Shown here piece after piece: positions 23,320 through 28,030 of a stretch of 28,030 bases of DNA. The stretch covers positions 1 through 28,030 of the forward strand of contig WLHW01000004.1 in assembly GCA_009702525.1 (NCBI GenBank), read 5' to 3'. Below the pieces are notes generated by a model. The model did no database searches and was not told where the DNA came from. It worked only from the letters and a program-made list of their open reading frames with translations. The position numbers were made by a program, and so were the translations under genes. The stretch is from Actinomycetota bacterium. GTDB lineage: Bacteria > Actinomycetota > Actinomycetes > Nanopelagicales > Nanopelagicaceae. Numbering within the stretch: position 1 is the first letter of the stretch; each line of letters opens with the position of its first letter.

Positions 23320-24365
23320 GACGTGAACTCTACTGCTAGTAGTTCAGCGATTTGAGCAGTGTTTAACGCTGCTCCTTTACGCAAATTATCTCCACAAACA
23401 AACATATCTAAGGCCATTGGGTCATCGATACTCTTTCGAACCCGGCCTACCCATGTTGGATCTGTGCCGACTACATCAGCTGGGGTTGGAAACTTATGAT
23501 TTTCTGGATCATCGACCAACTTCACGCCGGCAGCATTTTCAAGGATATCTTGCGCACCTTTTCGTGAAGGCTCTTTAGCAAAAACTGCATGCACAGTTAA
23601 TGAGTGTGTAGTAATTACAGGTACACGAACACATGTTGCCGAAACTTTAAGATGTGGAAGACCTAAAATTTTTCGTGATTCATTGCGAACTTTGAGCTCT
23701 TCCGAAGAGTATCCATCTGCTTTAAGTGAACCTGCCCAAGGAACTACGTTCAGTGCGAGCGGCGCTGGGAATGGACCATTGTCCGTAATGTATGCGCGTG
23801 AATCTCCTGCAACAGTTCCTGCATCCGTTCCTGCTACTTGCTTTATTTGTTCACGCAAACTATCAATACCAGATTGGCCAGCACCTGATGCGGCTTGATA
23901 AGAAGAGACCACTAATTCCTGTAAATCGTAATCACGATGCAACGCACCGAGTGCAACAATCATTGACAATGTTGTGCAGTTTGGATTTGAAATAATTCCT
24001 TTAGGTCGATTTTTAATCTCCTGTGGGTTAACTTCGGGAACAATCAGTGGAACATCTGCGTCCATACGAAATGCTCCTGAGTTATCAACTACTACTGCAC
24101 CACGTGCTGCAGCAATCGGTGCCCACTCGGCAGAGATTTCATCAGGCACATCAAACATTGCAACATCGATGCCATCAAAGGCCTCTGGTGACAGCGCAAC
24201 AACGGTGAGTTCTTGGCCACGGCACATCAGTTTCTTTCCGGCACTACGTGCTGAAGCGATTAAGCGAATCTCTCCCCACACATCTTTGCGCTCAGACAAA
24301 ATACTGAGCATGACGGTTCCAACTGCCCCGGTTGCACCAACAACCGCTAACGATGGTTTTTTCAT
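23316..24365 (-). CDS. asd: Aspartate-semialdehyde dehydrogenase
   Basis: Reduces aspartyl phosphate to aspartate semialdehyde with NADPH, the second step of the lysine, threonine, methionine and diaminopimelate pathway. The 349-residue protein has the Rossmann loop VVGATGAVGTVML at the N-terminus, the catalytic cysteine Cys130 in ISNPNCTT, QAASGAGQSG, and a C-terminal half with VRVPVITTHSLTVHAVF. The ATG overlaps the lysC stop by four bases, as is usual for this enzyme pair in actinobacteria. Confidence 0.97.
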   Translation of the reverse strand: MKKPSLAVVGATGAVGTVMLSILSERKDVWGEIRLIASARSAGKKLMCRGQELTVVALSPEAFDGIDVAMFDVPDEISAEWAPIAAARGAVVVDNSGAFRMDADVPLIVPEVNPQEIKNRPKGIISNPNCTTLSMIVALGALHRDYDLQELVVSSYQAASGAGQSGIDSLREQIKQVAGTDAGTVAGDSRAYITDNGPFPAPLALNVVPWAGSLKADGYSSEELKVRNESRKILGLPHLKVSATCVRVPVITTHSLTVHAVFAKEPSRKGAQDILENAAGVKLVDDPENHKFPTPADVVGTDPTWVGRVRKSIDDPMALDMFVCGDNLRKGAALNTAQIAELLAVEFTS

Positions 24366-24883
24366 CGGCCAGTGCCTCCATAGACAAGGGCCTCGTTGTT
24401 ATCGGCATCGAGCTGAAAAGCAGTATGGGCCGCCTTTGCCCCGCGCTCTAAATCAGCCTGGCGGCAGATAATAGAGATGCGGATTTCAGAGGTCGAGATC
24501 ATCTCGATATTTACTCCAGCTTCAGATAGTGCCCCAAAGAAAGTAGCGGTTACGCCTGGATGTGAGCGCATACCCGCGCCTACGAGTGAAAGTTTTCCGA
24601 TTTGATCATCGTATTGAATCGAAGCAAAACCAACTTCGCCTTGTAGCTTCTGCAAAATTGCAGTGGCATCAACACCTTCGGCTTTTGGTAAAGTGAAAGA
24701 AATATCCGTAAGACCAGTTGCTGCTGCAGAAACGTTTTGAACAATCATGTCGATGTTAATGTCGGCATCGGCAATTGCTTGGAAAATACGTGCAGCAACA
24801 CCTGTGCGGTCAGGTACTCCGACGATAGTTATCTTCGCTTCACTCTTATCGTGGGCGATTCCTGAGATGATTGCTTGTTCCAT
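24362..24883 (-). CDS. Aspartokinase beta subunit (internal in-frame start)
   Basis: An ATG at codon 251 of lysC, starting MEQAIISGIAHDKSEAKI, opens a 173-residue product made only of the ACT domains. AAGGAG precedes it by 5 bases, a better initiation site than that of the full-length product. The position matches the start of the beta subunit of Corynebacterium glutamicum aspartokinase, which forms an alpha2beta2 enzyme. The start signal is seen directly; the existence of the protein is inferred from the family. Confidence 0.72.
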   Translation of the reverse strand: MEQAIISGIAHDKSEAKITIVGVPDRTGVAARIFQAIADADINIDMIVQNVSAAATGLTDISFTLPKAEGVDATAILQKLQGEVGFASIQYDDQIGKLSLVGAGMRSHPGVTATFFGALSEAGVNIEMISTSEIRISIICRQADLERGAKAAHTAFQLDADNNEALVYGGTGR

Positions 24884-25633
24884 GTCTGCTCCTTCTGGAT
24901 GATCTTTAACCACCCATGTTCCTTCGTTGGTAGAAAAAGATGAACGTACGTGAATTGGTAAGTCATAGCGACGTGCATATTCGACGCATCGCAAATGTAA
25001 AACTTTTGCACCACTTGCTGCTAGCTCTAACATTTCATCATATGTAACTGTTTTTAATTTGCGCGCAGCTGGCACTACTCGAGGGTCTGCGCTGAAGACA
25101 CCATCTACATCGGTATAAATCTCACACACATCTGCTTCGAGTGCTGCGGCTAATGCAACTGCAGTTGTATCGCTTCCGCCACGTCCAAGGGTTGTAACAT
25201 CTTTAGTATCTTGAGAGATTCCCTGAAAACCTGCAACGATTGCAATTGCGCCTTCTTTAAGCGCCTCTTGAATACGCCCTGGTGTTACGTCAATAATTCG
25301 TGCACGTCCATGTGCCGATGTTGTAATCACGCCAGCTTGGCTGCCAGTAAAAGATCGCGCCTCGTGTCCCAAATTTGTAATTGCCATTGCAAGTAAGGCC
25401 ATCGAAATTCGTTCGCCGGCCGTTAACAACATATCTAGTTCGCGTCCTGATGGAATCGGAGTGATTTGTTTTGCTAAATCGATCAACTCATCGGTCGTAT
25501 CTCCCATGGCCGAAACCACCACAACGACCTGATTTCCATCGCGCTTTGCCGCCACTATTCGATTAGCTACGCGCTTCATTCCCTCGGCATCGGCTACAGA
25601 AGAGCCGCCGTACTTCTGAACAATCAGTCCCAT
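24362..25633 (-). CDS. lysC: Aspartokinase, alpha subunit (full length)
   Basis: Phosphorylates aspartate, the entry step of the aspartate pathway. The 423-residue protein has an N-terminal kinase domain (QKYGGSSVADAEGMKRVA; GRGGSDTTAVALAAAL; EIYTDVDGVFSADPR) and two C-terminal ACT domains that bind feedback inhibitors (lysine/threonine in Corynebacterium). An internal Met251 with a strong ribosome binding site would give a separate regulatory beta subunit, as in C. glutamicum and B. subtilis. No ribosome binding site precedes the ATG at 25633. A TATAGT box lies about 55 bases upstream. It is the first gene of the lysC-asd-yqeY-DUF4177-rid chain. Confidence 0.97.
   Translation of the reverse strand: MGLIVQKYGGSSVADAEGMKRVANRIVAAKRDGNQVVVVVSAMGDTTDELIDLAKQITPIPSGRELDMLLTAGERISMALLAMAITNLGHEARSFTGSQAGVITTSAHGRARIIDVTPGRIQEALKEGAIAIVAGFQGISQDTKDVTTLGRGGSDTTAVALAAALEADVCEIYTDVDGVFSADPRVVPAARKLKTVTYDEMLELAASGAKVLHLRCVEYARRYDLPIHVRSSFSTNEGTWVVKDHPEGADMEQAIISGIAHDKSEAKITIVGVPDRTGVAARIFQAIADADINIDMIVQNVSAAATGLTDISFTLPKAEGVDATAILQKLQGEVGFASIQYDDQIGKLSLVGAGMRSHPGVTATFFGALSEAGVNIEMISTSEIRISIICRQADLERGAKAAHTAFQLDADNNEALVYGGTGR
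24885..24895 (-). promoter_or_regulatory. Internal ribosome binding site for the aspartokinase beta subunit
   Basis: On the minus strand AGAAGGAG ends five bases before the in-frame ATG at 24883. It lies inside the lysC coding sequence, where such a match is otherwise unexpected. Confidence 0.7.
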
Positions 25634-25688
25634 GCATTAATGGTGGCGCATAAAAAGGTATGGCGCTAACCAATTTTCCGAAATTCTT

Positions 25689-25694
25689 ACTATA
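25689..25694 (-). promoter_or_regulatory. Candidate -10 box (TATAGT) upstream of lysC
   Basis: In the 90-base gap between recR and lysC, TATAGT on the minus strand is the best -10 match. It would give a leader of about 50 bases. No -35 consensus is visible 17 bases upstream. No riboswitch-like structure was recognised in such a short leader. Confidence 0.3.
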
Positions 25695-25723
25695 TGAGAC
25701 GATACACGTACCACATAGTGGGA

Positions 25724-26326
25724 TTAAACGTTTCGGCGGCCCTCAAAGGCCCGGCCAAGGGTAACTTCATCGGCATATTCCAAATCTCCGCCGACGGGCA
25801 GACCTGATGCCAAGCGCGAGACCTTTATATCCAGTGGCTTAATCATGCGCGCTAAATATGTGGCTGTGGCTTCACCTTCAAGGTTGGGATCGGTTGCCAA
25901 AATAACTTCGACAATCTCAGGATCGCTTAAACGTGCCATGAGTTCACGAATGCGTAGCTGCTCTGGGCCGATTCCATCGATGGGTGAAATTGCTCCACCT
26001 AAAACGTGATACTTGCCGCGAAATTCGCGTGTGCGCTCGATTGCAATAACATCTTTGCTCTCTTCAACAACACATATCGATGTGTTTTCACGACGTGGGT
26101 CACGGCAAATTCGACACATATCTTCTTCTGACACATTACCGCAAGTAGTACAAAACTTTACGCGCTCTTTTACAGTACGAATTGAATCAACTAGTGCCGC
26201 AGCAATTTCGGGTTCAGCCTGCAAAATATGGAATGCAATGCGCTGTGCAGATTTTGGGCCGATACCGGGCAATCGACCTAAAGCATCGATCAAATCTTGA
26301 ATCGCACCTTCATACATTCCTGACAT
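25724..26326 (-). CDS. recR: Recombination mediator RecR
   Basis: Acts with RecO (and RecF) to load RecA at gaps and ends during recombinational repair. At 200 residues it has the normal length: helix-hairpin-helix LGRLPGIGPKSAQRIAFH at the N-terminus, a four-cysteine zinc finger (CTTCG...CRIC), the Toprim domain starting ICVVEESKDVIAIE and containing LATDPNLEGEATA, and a C-terminal Walker-like ASGLPVGGDLEYAD. The ATG is 3 bases after the dnaX stop, the classic dnaX-recR pairing. Met4 (26317) is a possible alternative start. Confidence 0.97.
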   Translation of the reverse strand: MSGMYEGAIQDLIDALGRLPGIGPKSAQRIAFHILQAEPEIAAALVDSIRTVKERVKFCTTCGNVSEEDMCRICRDPRRENTSICVVEESKDVIAIERTREFRGKYHVLGGAISPIDGIGPEQLRIRELMARLSDPEIVEVILATDPNLEGEATATYLARMIKPLDIKVSRLASGLPVGGDLEYADEVTLGRAFEGRRNV

Positions 26327-26329
26327 ATA

Positions 26330-28027
26330 TTAATTCTTCTCAATCACTTTAGCGCCTAGTTCTTGAGCAAGGAGTGCTGCACCAGATAATAAAGTTTTAT
26401 CGGTTGGAGCTTCTGACGTTCTTGTCTCGCGAGCTGCAGGAGTATTAGTATCGATTGAAGGATCCACTACGCATTCAATACGGCGGTCGATTCCAACGAT
26501 ATCTATAAATGCTTTACGTAAAATCTCATCGGATTCAGATCGAACAAATGAATCACGTGCACCTGCATTAACTATTCCAATCGTGATTGCAGTGTCATCA
26601 ACGGCTAATACTTGAGCAGATGCACTTAACAACGACCAGGTTAGGCGGCGGCGTTTCTTAACATCTTCAATCACATCGGGCCATGCACGGCGTATGGCTG
26701 CGATATCGAATGCACCTGATTTCGCAACAGAAGAGTTCTTCGCAGCAGGTTCCGCTTCCTCAACTTTGGAGTGAGCGACTTCAGAGGTCGCATGAGTTGA
26801 GCCTGTACTTTCTTTTGGCTCCACGGTGCGAGCCTCTGAAGAGCGAACGGTGGACATTGGGGCAAGGTTCTCTGCGCGCTCTAACCGCTCGATGCGTGAC
26901 AACATTCCTGACTCACTGGAATCACCGATTGGGAGAAGAATTCGGCCACAAATGAGCTCCAACATCAACCGTGGCGCAGTAGCTCCACGCATCTGAGTAA
27001 GCCCTTCGGCGGCAATATCTGCAGCTCTAGAAAGGTTGGCGCTACCGATTCGAGATGCTTGATTGCGCATTCGCTCCATCTGATCATCGGGCATATCGCG
27101 CAAAATAGAGTTAACGGATGTGTCTTTGAGTGCATCGACAATCATTAAATCGCGAATGCGTTCCAACATGTCGGCAGTAAATCGGCGAGGGTCATGACCA
27201 GATTCGATAACTCGATCGATTGTCTTAAACAAAGTCGCACCATCATGGGCAGCAATGGCATCGATTGCATCATCTAATAAAGCGCCATCTGTAAAACCTA
27301 GTAGTTGAATCGCGATATCATAACTAACTCCGTCATCTCCGGCACCAGCTAGCAACTGTCCAAGCACTGATAGTGCGTCGCGAACAGAGCCACCAGATGC
27401 ACGAACAACTAGTGGAATAACGCCTTTAGCAACGCTGACACCTTCTGAGTTACAAATCTTTTCAAGGTGGGCAGCAAGAATTCCTGGAGGAACTAAACGA
27501 AATGGGTAATGATGAGTACGCGAACGAATAGTTGCGATTAACTTATCTGGTTCGGTTGTAGCAAAAATAAAGATTACGTGTGGAGGTGGCTCTTCAACAA
27601 CTTTTAATAACGCGTTAGCTGCGCCTGGTCCAAGTTGGTGGGCCTCATCGATAATATAAATCTTGTAACGTCCTTGTACTGGTGCAAAGAAAGCTTTGTC
27701 GCGAAGATCGCGTGCATCATCTACTAAGCCATGTGTGGCAGCATCGAGTTCAATAACATCTAATGAACCCGGACCATTTGCTACTAAGTCTTTACATGAT
27801 TGACACTCGCCACATGGATTTGGTGTTGGTCCTTTTTCGCAGTTCAGCGAGCGCGCCATAATTCGCGCACTTGATGTTTTTCCACAACCGCGTGGACCTG
27901 AAAATAAATATGCATGGTGTGTGCGATCACCAGTTAAAGCATTTGATAATGGAACGGTGACATGTTCTTGACCAATTACGTCGGCAAATACAGAGGGGCG
28001 ATACTTACGATATAAAGCTAAAGACAT
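26330..28027 (-). CDS. dnaX: DNA polymerase III subunits gamma/tau
   Basis: Clamp-loader ATPase subunit of the replicative polymerase. The gene is complete at 565 residues: the start MSLALYRKYRPSVFADVIGQ is the conserved DnaX N-terminus and lies three bases inside the window edge. The AAA+ domain shows Walker A GPRGCGKTS, a four-cysteine zinc module (CEKGPTPNPCGECQSC), Walker B IIDEAHQLG and the sensor/arginine-finger SRTHHYPFRL. A linker at about 380-430, rich in Ser, Glu and Ala, leads to a tau-type domain from about 435 (IRRAWPDVIEDVKKRRR). No frameshift signal for a separate gamma form was recognised. Confidence 0.97.
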   Translation of the reverse strand: MSLALYRKYRPSVFADVIGQEHVTVPLSNALTGDRTHHAYLFSGPRGCGKTSSARIMARSLNCEKGPTPNPCGECQSCKDLVANGPGSLDVIELDAATHGLVDDARDLRDKAFFAPVQGRYKIYIIDEAHQLGPGAANALLKVVEEPPPHVIFIFATTEPDKLIATIRSRTHHYPFRLVPPGILAAHLEKICNSEGVSVAKGVIPLVVRASGGSVRDALSVLGQLLAGAGDDGVSYDIAIQLLGFTDGALLDDAIDAIAAHDGATLFKTIDRVIESGHDPRRFTADMLERIRDLMIVDALKDTSVNSILRDMPDDQMERMRNQASRIGSANLSRAADIAAEGLTQMRGATAPRLMLELICGRILLPIGDSSESGMLSRIERLERAENLAPMSTVRSSEARTVEPKESTGSTHATSEVAHSKVEEAEPAAKNSSVAKSGAFDIAAIRRAWPDVIEDVKKRRRLTWSLLSASAQVLAVDDTAITIGIVNAGARDSFVRSESDEILRKAFIDIVGIDRRIECVVDPSIDTNTPAARETRTSEAPTDKTLLSGAALLAQELGAKVIEKN

Positions 28028-28030
28028 CGC

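Noticed and set aside
25644..25666. Direct repeat TGGCGC x2 in the lysC leader
   Set aside because: Six-base repeat 17 bases apart, likely chance; no known operator matches it.
1..28030. CRISPR arrays, insertion sequences, prophage genes, tRNA or rRNA genes
   Set aside because: No regularly spaced repeats, transposase or phage-like proteins, or RNA-gene-sized gaps with recognisable folds were found.

Overview
The window reads as a compact, AT-leaning (mid-40s % GC by eye) chromosomal segment of an actinobacterium. The lineage evidence is a set of small proteins that are actinobacterial hallmarks: BldC, DUF3073, DUF5302, the SCP-like protein between purL and purF, and DUF4177 beside a Rid protein. 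Gene order also follows the actinobacterial pattern (purD-B-C-S-Q-L-SCP-F-M-DUF3073; crp/nth/TlpA-like; asd-lysC-recR-dnaX). The low GC and extreme packing suggest a streamlined freshwater lineage such as Nanopelagicales/acI ('Ca. Planktophila' type). That placement is inference, not proven here.

Layout. 1-4278 (+): a DEAD-box RNA helicase with a long basic disordered N-terminus, then a Dcp-like M3 peptidase. 4237-18199 (-): one long leftward block. From its upstream end it holds a 35-residue hydrophobic peptide gene with its own terminator, class II fructose-bisphosphate aldolase, purA, purD, purB, purC, purS, purQ, purL, an SCP-like gene, purF, purM, DUF3073, a conserved 271-residue unknown, bldC, DUF5302 and a DUF167 protein. 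18308-20263 (+): acetyl-CoA synthetase. 20260-21479 (-): nth and a TlpA-like lipoprotein thioredoxin. 21498-22181 (+): a Crp/GlxR-type regulator. 22251-28027 (-): dnaX, recR, then lysC-asd-yqeY-DUF4177-rid.

How the genes work together. The central block encodes most of de novo purine synthesis: GAR synthetase, the PurSQL FGAM synthase complex, PurM, PurC, PurB, PurF, and PurA toward AMP. Nearly every junction is a stop/start overlap or a gap of a few bases, implying co-transcription and translational coupling. purN, purE/K, purH and the GMP branch are not in the window. lysC-asd are the first two steps of the aspartate family pathway, and lysC has an internal start with a strong ribosome binding site for the regulatory beta subunit. 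dnaX-recR are a replication/repair pair.

Most of the window is core housekeeping. The least explained items are the 35-residue cationic hydrophobic ORF followed at once by a strong terminator upstream of the aldolase/purine block, a set of Shine-Dalgarno-less genes whose starts lie 6-8 bases after a TANNNT box (likely leaderless mRNAs, including a divergent nth/crp pair with overlapping -10 boxes), and the 271-residue conserved unknown between DUF3073 and bldC. No CRISPR array, insertion sequence, prophage, tRNA or rRNA was seen.
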